A DNA stretch of 64,000 bases, taken from assembly GCF_001430825.1 (NCBI RefSeq), contig NZ_CP010535.1, forward strand, positions 1,406,501-1,470,500, given 5' to 3'. A model generated the notes under the pieces. That model was given only the letters and a program-made list of their open reading frames with translations. It was not told the DNA's origin and ran no database searches. Of the stretch, positions 9,865 to 19,395 are shown one piece after another. Within the stretch, counting starts at the first letter, position 1. Each line of letters starts with the position of its first letter. This stretch comes from Sediminicola sp. YIK13. Lineage in GTDB: Bacteria > Bacteroidota > Bacteroidia > Flavobacteriales > Flavobacteriaceae. The translations under genes and the position numbers were made by a program.

Positions 9865-11097
9865 CTATTCATTAATGCCCAAATAATTAATAAGGGCCGA
9901 TTCCATGTAATAATTTTTCACGGCTTCAATTTGATTCATTTGAAATTTTAGCTGTAACTCTTGGATATCCAATACGTCATTAAAATTTATGGTGCCCGTT
10001 TCGTAATTTTTGATCAATATTTCCTCCGCATCTTTAGCCTGACTGTAATTTTTCATCTGAATATTATATTTGATACGGGCCGATTCCCTAGATGAAATTG
10101 CTTGGCTCAACAGCGTTTTTAATTTGTTCTTTTGATTTATTTTCTGGGCACTAATTTCCTCTTGCCGCAAGCCATTCTGTATGGTCTTGGACTTATACTT
10201 TGAATTGAATATGGGAACAGAAACAGTTACCATCGGCATAATGATATCCTTACCATTATCACTAAAATTCATATCATTTCGTTCGGCAACCGGGATATAA
10301 TCCAACCCAAAACCAAGGTCGGGGTTCGTCTCTTTGCGGTTCAGTATTTCAGATTGGGTTACTGATTCATAAAGTCTATCGTATTTCAGTAATTCCGGAT
10401 GTAGTTGTACATCCAATTTCAGCTCCTCCTGCTCCTCGATCACAGATAAATTATCCGTTAAATCAATTGGTAGTTCACCTTCCCTATTCAAAAGATTGTT
10501 AAAAAGGATTTCTTCGGAAACATAGTCCAGTACCAGAACCTCTTTTTGGGCCTGCAATTCATTTTGTCGGATTTGCAAACGCAACACGTCCACAGCCGAA
10601 GCATTACCTACTTCCAAGGAGGTCAATGCCAGTTTTTCATAATTTTTTAAAAGTTCTATATTTTCTGCCAGTACCGCTTGCTGTTTTTTGATCGCATATA
10701 ATCTGTAATAAGATTGGGATACCGATAACCTTAGTTTGCGTTTAATAATGACCATGTCCAAGTAATCCACTTCGGACAGGGCCGCGATATAATTTTCCCT
10801 CGCCGTAATAGAACCGAACCATGGCATCATTTGTTTCACAGAAAACCTAGCCTTCTGTGCCCCGGTCCTAGTCTCTGGTTCGCTTATAAACAGACCCGCA
10901 CTTACTTCGGTGTTCGGTAAGGTGTTCACCTCATTTACTTTCTCTTTGGAGATATTATATCTAAGTTCAAAGGCTTGCACTTCTGGATTATTGGCTTCCG
11001 CCTGCTCCAAGAAACTTTCTAAGTTTTGCCCTTGTGATACGTGGACCAAAAGCAACATAAAAAGTAGCATTACTTTATGTACATGATTAAATTTCAT
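9865..11097 (-). CDS. cusC: TolC-family outer-membrane efflux protein (CusC-like)
   Basis: A 410-residue outer-membrane channel component of the RND pump. A signal peptide ends near SQGQ (residue 24). Two long coiled-coil halves with the TolC pattern follow (ALTSLEVGNASAVDVLRLQ and KNYETGTINFNDVLDIQEL). The two halves carry the repeated (Y/L)EVGN/ETGT turn that is diagnostic of the family. The length is typical of Bacteroidota TolC proteins, which are shorter than E. coli CusC. The stop is 5 bases downstream of the neighbouring cusA stop-to-start junction, so translation is tightly coupled with the RND gene. Metal specificity is inferred from the operon. Confidence 0.88.
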   Translation of the reverse strand: MKFNHVHKVMLLFMLLLVHVSQGQNLESFLEQAEANNPEVQAFELRYNISKEKVNEVNTLPNTEVSAGLFISEPETRTGAQKARFSVKQMMPWFGSITARENYIAALSEVDYLDMVIIKRKLRLSVSQSYYRLYAIKKQQAVLAENIELLKNYEKLALTSLEVGNASAVDVLRLQIRQNELQAQKEVLVLDYVSEEILFNNLLNREGELPIDLTDNLSVIEEQEELKLDVQLHPELLKYDRLYESVTQSEILNRKETNPDLGFGLDYIPVAERNDMNFSDNGKDIIMPMVTVSVPIFNSKYKSKTIQNGLRQEEISAQKINQKNKLKTLLSQAISSRESARIKYNIQMKNYSQAKDAEEILIKNYETGTINFNDVLDIQELQLKFQMNQIEAVKNYYMESALINYLGINE

Positions 11098-11102
11098 CTG
11101 TC

Positions 11103-14100
11103 CTATATTATAGATTCATTTTGCAGCAAATTTGCTTGTTTTCCTTTTGAAATTTCTTGTCTCCAGCTATATAAAACTGGAACAATGAAATAAGAGGTAA
11201 TATCTATGATCATTCCCCCGAAAATGGGAATTGCCATGGGAATCATGATATCGCTTCCCTTGCCCGTGGAGGTCAATACCGGTAGAAGGGCCAAGATGGT
11301 GGTAACCGTGGTCATCAAACACGGGCGAATGCGCTTTTGTGCTGCTTCCAAGGTAGCTGCTCTTATTTCCTTGATAGTAGAGGGTTTCTCTTTGTCGAAG
11401 GTTTGGGTTAAATATGTCGCCATCACCACCCCGTCATCTGTAGCGATACCAAAAAGGGCGATAAATCCTACCCAAACGGCTACACTTAGGTTAATGACCT
11501 TCATATTGAAAAGTTCACGCAAGTTCTCCCCGAAAAAATTGAAGTTGAAAAACCAATCCTGGCCATAAAGCCATATCATGATAAATCCGCCTGCAAAGGC
11601 TACTGTGATTCCTGTAAAGACCATAAGGGAGGTCATGACCGATCGGAACTGAAAGTATAGGATCAGAAAAATAATCAACAATGCCAAAGGGACTACAACA
11701 GACAACGTCTTTTCTGCCCTAAGCTGGTTTTCATAAGTGCCTGTAAACCTATAGCTGATACCTTTGGGCACTATTAGTTCTCCTTCGGCTATCTTTTGCT
11801 CAATTAAGGCTTGGGCATTCTCGACAACATTGACCTCAGCAAAACCATCCAATTTATCAAAAAGCACATAGCCCACAAGAAAGGTGTCCTCACTTTTAAT
11901 GACTTGAGGCCCTTTCTCATAACGTATCGTGACCAATTCGCTCAAGGGAACCGAGGCTCCGTTCGCAACGGGAACATAAATGTTTTTGATGTCCTCGGGA
12001 TTTTCACGTAATTCCCTGGGGTAACGTACACGGACCCCATATCGTTCCCTGCCTTCCACAGTTTGTGTGAGGGTCATCCCTCCAACGGCAACTTCCAATA
12101 CGCGTTGTACATCCTCGATCAGGATACCATATCGTGCCAACTGTTCTCGGTTGATATCAATCAATAAATAGGGTTTTCCCACAATCCTATCGGCAAAAAC
12201 AGCTTCGTCTTTTACCCCTTCCGTCTCTTTGAGAATGGTTTCCAATTGCAGTCCAAAAGATTCGATCTGTTTTAGATCCTGTCCCTTTACTTTTATGCCC
12301 ATGGGGGCACGCATCCCTGTTTGCAGCATCACCAACCGGGTTTCAATAGGCTGTAGTTTGGGTGCGGATGTAACTCCAGGGAGTCTGGTTACCCTTACAA
12401 TTTCATTCCAAATATCATTAGGTGATTGAATTTCAGGTCGCCAATTCCTGTAGTATTCTCCGGATGAATCAGGAATTAGGTTTTCTGAAGTCACCTCATA
12501 AAATGCTACTGCACCCGTGGTGTTGGTGTTTTCAGTTCTTTCCTTTTCCAAATTGGGATTAACCACATATCCTCCATTTGCAGTTAGGAAACGCTCTTCA
12601 TTGTCAACTTTAAAGCGTTGCCGTTCCCCTTTCTTGTTCAAGAGGTATTCCGGTTTATATTTAATGATATTTTCATACATGGATAGGGGTGCGGGATCCA
12701 GGGCTGACTCTGTCCTTCCTGCTTTGCCCACAACTGTTTCCACCTCTGGGATACTGGCTACCGCCATATCCAATTGTTGTAACACGCGTTTGTTTTCTGC
12801 AACTCCCGAATGGGGAAGTGATGTTGGCATTAAAAGGAATGTACCTTCATTTAGGGCAGGCATAAATTCCTTTCCGGTATTTCTCATGACCCAGATTCCA
12901 AAAACCAATACCGTGGCAGGAACCAATAAAAAGAGCAATCTGTTTTGTAAAGCCCATGCAAGGATTCTTAAATAATATTTTTGGAAAACATAAAATACCC
13001 CCAACAGGCCAAAACATATTAAGCTTACAAAAAGCAGGTTCATAAATACTCCTCTATCAAAACCAAGAGGTCGCCAATAAATGGACAAGAGCATGATAAT
13101 TGCAATTACAGAGATAGAAATATTGACAAGATTGGCTTTTTTATCATTGAGATAATCCCTTAATTTTAAAACACCCACAATTCCAAAGGCTACCAATAGG
13201 ACACCTAACCAATACCCCATAATAATGGTGCTAAGGCCAACCACCATCAGTACTATATTGATGATATATCTAAAATTTATCTTGTAGTTTCTCTTTCTAA
13301 ACAGATAGGCTGCAAAGGGAGGTATTAAAAACAAGGCAATGATAATGGAAGCCGTAAGTGCCATTGTTTTTGTGAACGCCAAGGGCCTAAATAGCTTGCC
13401 TTCTGCCCCTATCATGGTGAATACAGGAAGGAAACTGATAATAGTTGTCAACACCGCCGTAAGGATGGCTCCCGACACCTCGGCAGTAGCATTGTATACG
13501 ATGGCATCCATAGATAATTTTCCCTCGTCCTCATCAATATGGCGAATAATATTTTCTGCCAGGATAACCCCCACATCTACCATGGTTCCTATGGCAATGG
13601 CTATCCCAGATAATGCTACAATGTTGGCATCCACTCCAAAAAGTTTCATGGATATGAACACCATCAATACGGCAACAGGTAGCAAGCCCGAAATAAGTAT
13701 GGAAGCCCGAAGATTAAAGACCATAACAATAATTACCAATATGGTGATCAATATTTCGAGGGTCAAGGCTTCGTTGAGGGTTCCCAACGTTTCTTGGATC
13801 AATTCTGAACGATCATAAAATGGAACTATGGTCAATTGGGAAGTACGACCATCGCTCAATTGCTTTGAGGGCAAACCAGCACTCAATTCTTTGATCTTAT
13901 CCTTAACATTATTAATTACCTCCAAAGGATTGGCACCATATCTGGCCACGACCACCCCACCGGCAACTTCGGCCCCTTCTTTATCCAGTATGCCTCTTCG
14001 AACGGCAGGACCTAAGGAAACATTGGCGATGTCCTTTATTCTTATGGATGCGTAATCCGTTGAACTGACCACAGCATTCTTAATGTCGTCCAAGGATTTT

Positions 14101-14864
14101 ATATAGCCCAATCCTCTAACCAAGTATTCTGCCTGGTTAATCTCCAACGTTTGGGCCCCAATATCACGATTGCTCTGTTTAACGGCTTTGACCACTTCCT
14201 GAAGACCAATGTTGTATTGCTTCATCAGCTCAGGTTTCACGTCAATTTGGTATTCTTGAACATAACCTCCAATAGAAGCTACTTCAGATACCCCGCTTGC
14301 TGATGAAAGGGCAAATTTTACATAGTAATCCTGAACGCTTCGCAATTCCTGAAGGTCCCAGCCTCCAGTTACTGCTCCATTTTCGTCCCTTCCCTCGAGG
14401 GTATACCAAAATATTTGTCCAAGTCCGGTAGCATCAGGTCCTAAAGATGGGTTTACCCCTTCCGGTAACAGGTTATTGGGGAGGGAATTTAATTTTTCAA
14501 GGATACGGCTACGGCTCCAATAGAACTCTATATCTTCCTCAAAGATGATATAGATGCTCGAAAATCCGAACATGGAAGAACTTCTAATGGTCTTTACCCC
14601 TGGTATCCCCAATAAGGAGGTGGTTAAAGGATAGGTAATCTGATCCTCGATGTCCTGAGGGGACCGTCCTTCCCATTTTGTAAAAACGATTTGTTGGTTT
14701 TCACCAATATCTGGGATGGCATCCACCGCGACCGGATCATTGGGCCAAAAGCCTAAATTCCAATTAAAAGGAGCGTTCATTGTTCCCCATCCCACAAAAA
14801 GGATGAGCAGCATGACGGCTACTAGCTTGTTGTCGATAAAAAATTTGATGCTTTTGTTCAGCAT
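11103..14864 (-). CDS. cusA: CusA/CzcA-type heavy-metal RND transporter
   Basis: Inner-membrane proton-driven pump of the HME-RND family. The ATG at 14912 would give 1269 residues; I prefer the ATG at 14864 (1253 residues) because HME-RND proteins normally begin just before the first helix, as in MLNKSIKFFIDNKLVAV. Twelve helices are placed as in AcrB/CusA, with two large periplasmic loops. The motif VDVGVILAENI lies in the TM4 region and GIATDDGVVM in the TM10-11 region; the latter is typical of copper/silver CusA members. The protein is longer than E. coli CusA because of extra hydrophobic sequence in the middle (about residues 540-650). It works with the CusB- and CusC-like proteins encoded downstream. 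Confidence 0.92.
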   Translation of the reverse strand: MLNKSIKFFIDNKLVAVMLLILFVGWGTMNAPFNWNLGFWPNDPVAVDAIPDIGENQQIVFTKWEGRSPQDIEDQITYPLTTSLLGIPGVKTIRSSSMFGFSSIYIIFEEDIEFYWSRSRILEKLNSLPNNLLPEGVNPSLGPDATGLGQIFWYTLEGRDENGAVTGGWDLQELRSVQDYYVKFALSSASGVSEVASIGGYVQEYQIDVKPELMKQYNIGLQEVVKAVKQSNRDIGAQTLEINQAEYLVRGLGYIKSLDDIKNAVVSSTDYASIRIKDIANVSLGPAVRRGILDKEGAEVAGGVVVARYGANPLEVINNVKDKIKELSAGLPSKQLSDGRTSQLTIVPFYDRSELIQETLGTLNEALTLEILITILVIIVMVFNLRASILISGLLPVAVLMVFISMKLFGVDANIVALSGIAIAIGTMVDVGVILAENIIRHIDEDEGKLSMDAIVYNATAEVSGAILTAVLTTIISFLPVFTMIGAEGKLFRPLAFTKTMALTASIIIALFLIPPFAAYLFRKRNYKINFRYIINIVLMVVGLSTIIMGYWLGVLLVAFGIVGVLKLRDYLNDKKANLVNISISVIAIIMLLSIYWRPLGFDRGVFMNLLFVSLICFGLLGVFYVFQKYYLRILAWALQNRLLFLLVPATVLVFGIWVMRNTGKEFMPALNEGTFLLMPTSLPHSGVAENKRVLQQLDMAVASIPEVETVVGKAGRTESALDPAPLSMYENIIKYKPEYLLNKKGERQRFKVDNEERFLTANGGYVVNPNLEKERTENTNTTGAVAFYEVTSENLIPDSSGEYYRNWRPEIQSPNDIWNEIVRVTRLPGVTSAPKLQPIETRLVMLQTGMRAPMGIKVKGQDLKQIESFGLQLETILKETEGVKDEAVFADRIVGKPYLLIDINREQLARYGILIEDVQRVLEVAVGGMTLTQTVEGRERYGVRVRYPRELRENPEDIKNIYVPVANGASVPLSELVTIRYEKGPQVIKSEDTFLVGYVLFDKLDGFAEVNVVENAQALIEQKIAEGELIVPKGISYRFTGTYENQLRAEKTLSVVVPLALLIIFLILYFQFRSVMTSLMVFTGITVAFAGGFIMIWLYGQDWFFNFNFFGENLRELFNMKVINLSVAVWVGFIALFGIATDDGVVMATYLTQTFDKEKPSTIKEIRAATLEAAQKRIRPCLMTTVTTILALLPVLTSTGKGSDIMIPMAIPIFGGMIIDITSYFIVPVLYSWRQEISKGKQANLLQNESII

Positions 14865-14968
14865 AGGAATTTGATATAAAAGTTTAGAGTTCTGAATGCC
14901 AGAGGATGACATAGGAATGTTGACCCAATAGCAGCATTTGCCGTTGGGCTATTTTTCTAAATTTTTAA

Positions 14969-15385
14969 TCAAATAAGGAATTGTTGGTCAAGGATAACGA
15001 CATCCTGGACCAATAAGGGAGGTGGGTATTCTTTAAATGGGACCACGTATTTATCCAGTCCTTCAAATAAATCGATATAGGAAGAAATGAAGGAAGCGAT
15101 AAAAAACTGATGTTCTAAAGAAATCTTTTCGAACGATATTTTTAAATCATCCTGACCTTGTTGTACGATATGTACATCACTACAACAATCCATGTCCATG
15201 CTCATCTGCTCGCCCATAATATCGGCCATCATAGCTGACATACCACAGGTTTCCGCCTTTTTAAACAGGCTGAAGTCTACCAAATGTTTACCACAGAAAT
15301 GCATGTCCACCGTAAAAGAAATTGTGGAGAACAGCACCAAAAATGCCATTGCAAATGTTATTATGTGGCGAATTATATCTTTCAT
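14969..15385 (-). CDS. HYC_CC_PP family protein at head of copper operon
   Basis: A small exported protein, 138 residues from the ATG at 15385 (an ATG ten codons upstream at 15415 is possible, but the signal peptide fits MKDIIRHIITFAMAF better). The family-defining features are all present: FTVDMHFCG after the signal peptide, a paired CC in MDMDCCSD, and PPP in the C-terminal EYPPPLLV. These Bacteroidota proteins regularly lie upstream of copper and other metal-efflux genes; the Cys, His and Met residues (HFCGK, TCGMSAMM, MGEQMSMDMDCC) suggest metal binding, but no biochemical role is known to me. Transcription probably continues into cusA, about 100 bases downstream. Confidence 0.82.
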   Translation of the reverse strand: MKDIIRHIITFAMAFLVLFSTISFTVDMHFCGKHLVDFSLFKKAETCGMSAMMADIMGEQMSMDMDCCSDVHIVQQGQDDLKISFEKISLEHQFFIASFISSYIDLFEGLDKYVVPFKEYPPPLLVQDVVILDQQFLI

Positions 15386-15704
15386 CAGATATACAAAACT
15401 ACGAAATTTTAACATTTATTGTCCTAGTTAACAAAAGATTAAATGCCTAGATCGTTTTCACCGTAAAAAAATTCAGGCTGAGTATCTGATGTAGGCAAAG
15501 TAATCCACCCCCTATATTTATGGTATAGGTTTGTTGTACAAGTACATGATTCTCCATTTAGATATATCACCAACATCTATCATTCTACCCAATTCATTAA
15601 CCATACTATACCTACCATTCATCTACACCAAACTACCATTCACCTACACTTGGCACCTATTTAATTCGTTATATTGGATATTGGGAAGTTAATACACCAC
15701 AAAC
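15386..15704. other. Divergent intergenic region between copper operon and H-NOX operon
   Basis: About 320 bases separate two divergent operons. The right-hand third holds the direct-repeat operator and -7 box described at 15615-15684, serving the plus-strand signalling operon. The left part should contain the copper-operon promoter, but I find no full TAnnTTTG match there and no obvious metal-regulator palindrome. No gene is seen. Confidence 0.55.
15615..15684 (+). promoter_or_regulatory. Direct-repeat (LytTR-type) operator and -7 box, site A
   Basis: Two copies of CCATTCAyCTACAC start at 15615 and 15636, exactly 21 bases apart, which puts them on the same helix face. The -7-like box GATATTGG lies at 15677-15684, 62 bases from the first repeat, and the first gene starts at 15705. 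The same geometry recurs at 22327, 23784 and 31153. Pairs of roughly 9-base sites at 21-22-base spacing are the usual target form of LytTR DNA-binding domains, and this operon encodes a LytTR regulator, so autoregulation is inferred. Confidence 0.7.
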
Positions 15705-16106
15705 ATGAACATTCTTTTCATTGAAGATGACACTATTGAAACCATGAAACTGCACAGAACAGTTTCCAAGCTTCAATTTAAACATCAGATCACGGAAGCC
15801 AAAAATGGAGAAGAGGCATTGCGAATCTTAAGATCGGGTAGTAAATTACCGGATATCATTCTTTTGGACCTAAATATGCCCAGAATGAGCGGCTTGGAAT
15901 TTTTGAAAATTTTAAAGGACGATCAATCTTTTAAATACCTACCTACCATAATCCTAACAACATCTGAGAATAGGGCCGATCTATTGGAATGTTATCGAAT
16001 AGGAATTGCCGGTTATGTCATCAAGCCCCTGAAATACGAAGATTATGAGCATCGTTTAAAACAGGTTTTTCAATATTGGGAAATCAACGAACTTGTAAAA
16101 GCCTAA
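15705..16106 (+). CDS. Stand-alone receiver-domain response regulator (Rcp1-like)
   Basis: A 133-residue single receiver domain with no output domain. The acidic pocket is ED8-D9, the phosphoacceptor is D55 in LLDLNMP, the switch threonine is in ILTTSEN, and the conserved lysine is in VIKPL. It resembles the Rcp1/CheY-type regulators (PF00072) often placed next to bacteriophytochromes and H-NOX kinases. It is the first gene of a five-gene plus-strand operon with the H-NOX protein, kinase, Hpt protein and LytTR regulator. Without an output domain it could act as a phosphate sink or as a protein-protein partner in the relay, as single-domain regulators do in other H-NOX networks. Expression is probably driven from the operator at 15615-15684. 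Confidence 0.88.
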   Translation: MNILFIEDDTIETMKLHRTVSKLQFKHQITEAKNGEEALRILRSGSKLPDIILLDLNMPRMSGLEFLKILKDDQSFKYLPTIILTTSENRADLLECYRIGIAGYVIKPLKYEDYEHRLKQVFQYWEINELVKA

Positions 16107-16181
16107 CAGAAATATTTATTTCACAACAATATTTTCTTACAAGACGACCAAATTCCTATCTTCCTAGTTCAAATCAAATTC

Positions 16182-16724
16182 ATGAAAGGAATAGTTTTTA
16201 CAGAATTTTTGGAAATGGTGGAATCCCAATTCGGTTTAGAGGTGGTGGACGACATCATTGAGAATTCCAATTTAGCTTCAGAAGGAATATATACTTCCGT
16301 TGGAACGTATGAATTTAATGAAATGGTCAGTTTGATCACCCAACTGAGCGAGAGGATTTCAATACCCGCTGGCGAACTTATTTATACGTTTGGACTCTAT
16401 CTTTTTGATAGTCTAGGAAGGGCACATCCAGAAGTTATTCAAAATTACAATTCACCTATTGGCCTATTGTATTCCATAGAGGACCACATCCATGTTCATG
16501 TAAAAAAATTGTATCCAGACGCTGAGCTACCAACTTTTAAAATTTTAGAGAAGACAGACACTTCAATTTCCATGATCTACTCCTCCTCAAGGGGGTTATA
16601 TAGATTGGCCCATGGTCTCATGGAAAAATGTTTTGTTCATTTTGACAGCAGTGCGGTTATTGTTTACGAACTCTTAAATAAAAATGGGACGGAGGTAAAA
16701 TTTGATATTACCCAAAATGGATAG
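16182..16724 (+). CDS. hnoX: H-NOX haem nitric-oxide-binding sensor
   Basis: A 180-residue stand-alone H-NOX (HNOB, PF07700) protein. It begins with the characteristic MKGIVFTEFLEMVE. The proximal haem ligand is best placed at H104 in HIHVHVKKLYP, seven residues before Y111-P112, the same spacing as H105 in soluble guanylate cyclase beta1. The haem-propionate-binding YxSxR motif is complete: Y133, S135, R137 in IYSSSRGL. I do not see a distal-pocket tyrosine that would identify an O2 binder, so selective NO sensing is likely. Its 3' end overlaps the start of the kinase gene by 8 bases (ATGGATAG), which implies translational coupling and a partner complex: NO-bound H-NOX proteins typically inhibit their cognate kinase. 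Confidence 0.93.
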   Translation: MKGIVFTEFLEMVESQFGLEVVDDIIENSNLASEGIYTSVGTYEFNEMVSLITQLSERISIPAGELIYTFGLYLFDSLGRAHPEVIQNYNSPIGLLYSIEDHIHVHVKKLYPDAELPTFKILEKTDTSISMIYSSSRGLYRLAHGLMEKCFVHFDSSAVIVYELLNKNGTEVKFDITQNG

Positions 16725-19071
16725 CAAAGAGGTTATTTTATTAAAAAAGGCCTTGGAACGACAGAAAAAGGCACGTATCCAAGCCGAAAAAATATTGGAG
16801 GCCAAATCCAAAGAACTTTATGATACCAGCCAACATCTAAAAGAAACCAATAACACCCTGGAAAGTCTTTTAAGTGAAAAATCTTCGGAGTTGGACGGTG
16901 TCTTTATCAATATCATTGACCCTTACGTGATGATGGATCTTGAGTTCAATGTCATCAACATGAACAATTCTGCCAAGGAGTTCTTGGGGTATGACCCTAC
17001 CACGGAAAAAGTAAACCTTGGAGCTTTAGTTCATCCTGATTATGCCCAATACACCTATGAATCCTTCCAATCGCTTTTAGAAGTTGGGCATTTGAAAAAT
17101 TACCGAGCTAAAATCATCGTAAAGGATAGAACTGAAAAGTATGTTCAGATCAATAGCAGTCTAATCTTTGACAAACATCGAAAGCCTATAGCAGCCCAGG
17201 GAATTTTGAGGGATATCACCCAAGAAACAGAGATTAAACATTTACTGGCCCAACAAAAAAAACAACTCGATATAATTGTTGAAAACTCCCCTTTGGGTAT
17301 TGTGCTAACAGTTCACGATAAAATTATTAAGGCAAATGCCACCTTTTCCAAATTACTCGGTTACACCGAAAAAGAGCTAAAGGAACTTACCGTGAAAGAT
17401 ATTTCCGCCCCAGAAGACATGGTGTTAGCCAATAAATTGATTCATAATATGAGCAGTGGCAAATTGGATAAGTTTTCAATGGTCAAAAAATATTTCAAAA
17501 AGGACGGTTCCACTATCATGGCAAAAACCACAGTAAGCGCTGTAAAAGATAAGGATGGTAAGATTGGGTACCAAGTTGCCCTTGTTGAGGATATCACAAG
17601 GGAAATGGAAGCTGAAGCACAGTTGAAGGCATCGGAGGAACGTTTGTCCACCCTTATATTAAACCTACAAACGGGGGTTCTATTAGAAGATGAAAATAGA
17701 AAGATATCCCTGACCAACCAGATGTTCTGTGACCTATTTCAAATTCCTGCCTCCCCATCACAATTGAAAGGATTGGATTGTTCCGAGGCTGCTGAGGAAA
17801 ACGCTAAATATTTTAAAAACAAGAAAGACTTTATTTCCAGAATAGACCAATTGTTGGAAGAAAAAAAGGTAGTTCTTTCTGATGTTTTGGAAATGATAGA
17901 CGGCCGAATACTGGAACGTGATTATATTCCAATTTTCAGTAATGGTCAATATAAAGGCCACTTATGGACCTACCAAGATGTAACTATCAGAAGAAATTAT
18001 AAAAAGAATTTAGAAATACAAAAAGATAAGTACAGTAGCATTATCGCCAATATGAATCTCGGGATGATAGAAGTGGACAATAATGATGTCATCCAAATGG
18101 TCAATCAAAGTTTTTGCAATATGTGCGGCTTTGCGGAAAAAGAACTTTTAGGCCAAAAGGCAATTGATATTCTACGAGTAAAAGATTCCTCGATAATTGA
18201 AGAAAAAGGTCAAAAGAGGCTAAAAGGCCAATCGGATTCCTACGAAATAGAAGTTATCCATAAAGACGGTAGCCCTAGATATTGGTTGATCAGCGGTGCC
18301 CCAAGGCATGACGATGTAAAGAACGTTGTAGGCTCCATTGGCATACACTTGGATATCACCGACCAGAAACAATTACAGTTGCAAAAAGAGAAACTTCTAA
18401 GGGAGCTGGAAACCAGCAACCAAGGTCTACAGGAATATGCCCATATTGTTTCCCATGATCTAAAGTCGCCCTTGCGCAGTATTAGCGCTTTGGCTACATG
18501 GATGAATGAGGACTACAAGGAAGTGTTGGATGACAATGGCGTCTATAACTTGCAAATGATGCAGGAAAAAATAGAATCCATGGACAAGCTCATAGATGGT
18601 ATTTTAAAGTACTCTAGCATCACGGGGGACCATCTTGAAAGTGAACGCACAGATTTAAATATAGTAGTCAATGAGATAAGGGAAGTTATATTTATTCCGG
18701 ACCATGTACATGTGGTAATCATGAATACTTTGCCCACCATTAATGTTGATCGGACAAAAATACACCAGCTCTTCCAAAATATAATTGGAAACTCGGTGGT
18801 CCATATTGATGCCAAAGAGGGCTTGGTAGAAATCAGTTCTAAAGAAACATCTTCACATTGGCAGTTTAGTATTAAGGACAATGGTGTAGGCATCCCTAAG
18901 GAATATCATGAAAAAATATTCAAAATCTTCCAATCTGTAGGTGAAGGTGAACGCTCTACCGGAATAGGCCTTTCTATTGTTAAGAAAATTGTTGACCTCT
19001 ATGAAGGAGAAATTTGGTTGGAAAGCGAAGTAGGTAAGGGATCTAACTTTCATTTTACCATAAAAAAATAA
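16717..19071 (+). CDS. Multi-PAS sensor histidine kinase, H-NOX partner
   Basis: 784 residues from the ATG at 16717; an earlier ATG at 16702 is less likely because the later one overlaps the H-NOX stop in the usual coupled form. The N-terminal ~60 residues are a charged coiled coil (KKALERQKKARIQAEKILEAK), a segment commonly found in H-NOX-linked kinases. Four PAS-like domains follow, two with clear PAC ends (GILRDITQ, ALVEDITRE). The dimerisation/phosphoacceptor box is VSHDLKSPLRS with H580. The HATPase domain has an N box (NIIGNSVVH), a G1 box (DNGVGIP) and a G2 box (GIGLSIVKKI). No transmembrane segment or receiver is present, so it is a soluble kinase that needs the separate Hpt and receiver proteins encoded beside it. 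Confidence 0.93.
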   Translation: MDSKEVILLKKALERQKKARIQAEKILEAKSKELYDTSQHLKETNNTLESLLSEKSSELDGVFINIIDPYVMMDLEFNVINMNNSAKEFLGYDPTTEKVNLGALVHPDYAQYTYESFQSLLEVGHLKNYRAKIIVKDRTEKYVQINSSLIFDKHRKPIAAQGILRDITQETEIKHLLAQQKKQLDIIVENSPLGIVLTVHDKIIKANATFSKLLGYTEKELKELTVKDISAPEDMVLANKLIHNMSSGKLDKFSMVKKYFKKDGSTIMAKTTVSAVKDKDGKIGYQVALVEDITREMEAEAQLKASEERLSTLILNLQTGVLLEDENRKISLTNQMFCDLFQIPASPSQLKGLDCSEAAEENAKYFKNKKDFISRIDQLLEEKKVVLSDVLEMIDGRILERDYIPIFSNGQYKGHLWTYQDVTIRRNYKKNLEIQKDKYSSIIANMNLGMIEVDNNDVIQMVNQSFCNMCGFAEKELLGQKAIDILRVKDSSIIEEKGQKRLKGQSDSYEIEVIHKDGSPRYWLISGAPRHDDVKNVVGSIGIHLDITDQKQLQLQKEKLLRELETSNQGLQEYAHIVSHDLKSPLRSISALATWMNEDYKEVLDDNGVYNLQMMQEKIESMDKLIDGILKYSSITGDHLESERTDLNIVVNEIREVIFIPDHVHVVIMNTLPTINVDRTKIHQLFQNIIGNSVVHIDAKEGLVEISSKETSSHWQFSIKDNGVGIPKEYHEKIFKIFQSVGEGERSTGIGLSIVKKIVDLYEGEIWLESEVGKGSNFHFTIKK

Positions 19072-19072
19072 C

Positions 19073-19393
19073 ATGGAGGAACAACCCAATCTATTGTATA
19101 TAAAAAAATTAGCAGGGGAAGATAAAGCCTTTGAGGAAAAGTTCATCGCAATAATAAAGGAAGAATTTCCGTTGGAACAAAAGGAGTACCTTAGTTATGT
19201 TGCAAGCAAGCGCTATAAGGAAACCTCGGAAATTGTACATAAACTGAAACATAAACTAAATATCCTAGGTCTGGAAAAATCTTATAAACTAGCGGTGCAG
19301 TACGAAGAGGACCTAAATAATGCCAACACCAAACTTGAAAATGATTTTAAAATCATCTTGAAGAACATAGAAGATTTCATTAAAACTATCTGA
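19073..19393 (+). CDS. Histidine phosphotransfer (Hpt) protein
   Basis: A 106-residue all-helical protein. The Hpt signature is EIVHKLKHKLNILGLE with H56 as the phosphoacceptor; the residue after LK is His where Gly is usual, otherwise the pattern HxLKx(5)LG is kept. The start codon is one base after the kinase stop, and the LytTR regulator begins two bases after its stop, so the gene is firmly embedded in the relay operon. It most likely carries phosphate between the receiver proteins, for example the D55 receiver at 15705 and the LytTR regulator, or the receiver of the GT2 fusion at 31288. Confidence 0.85.
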   Translation: MEEQPNLLYIKKLAGEDKAFEEKFIAIIKEEFPLEQKEYLSYVASKRYKETSEIVHKLKHKLNILGLEKSYKLAVQYEEDLNNANTKLENDFKIILKNIEDFIKTI

Positions 19394-19395
19394 AC

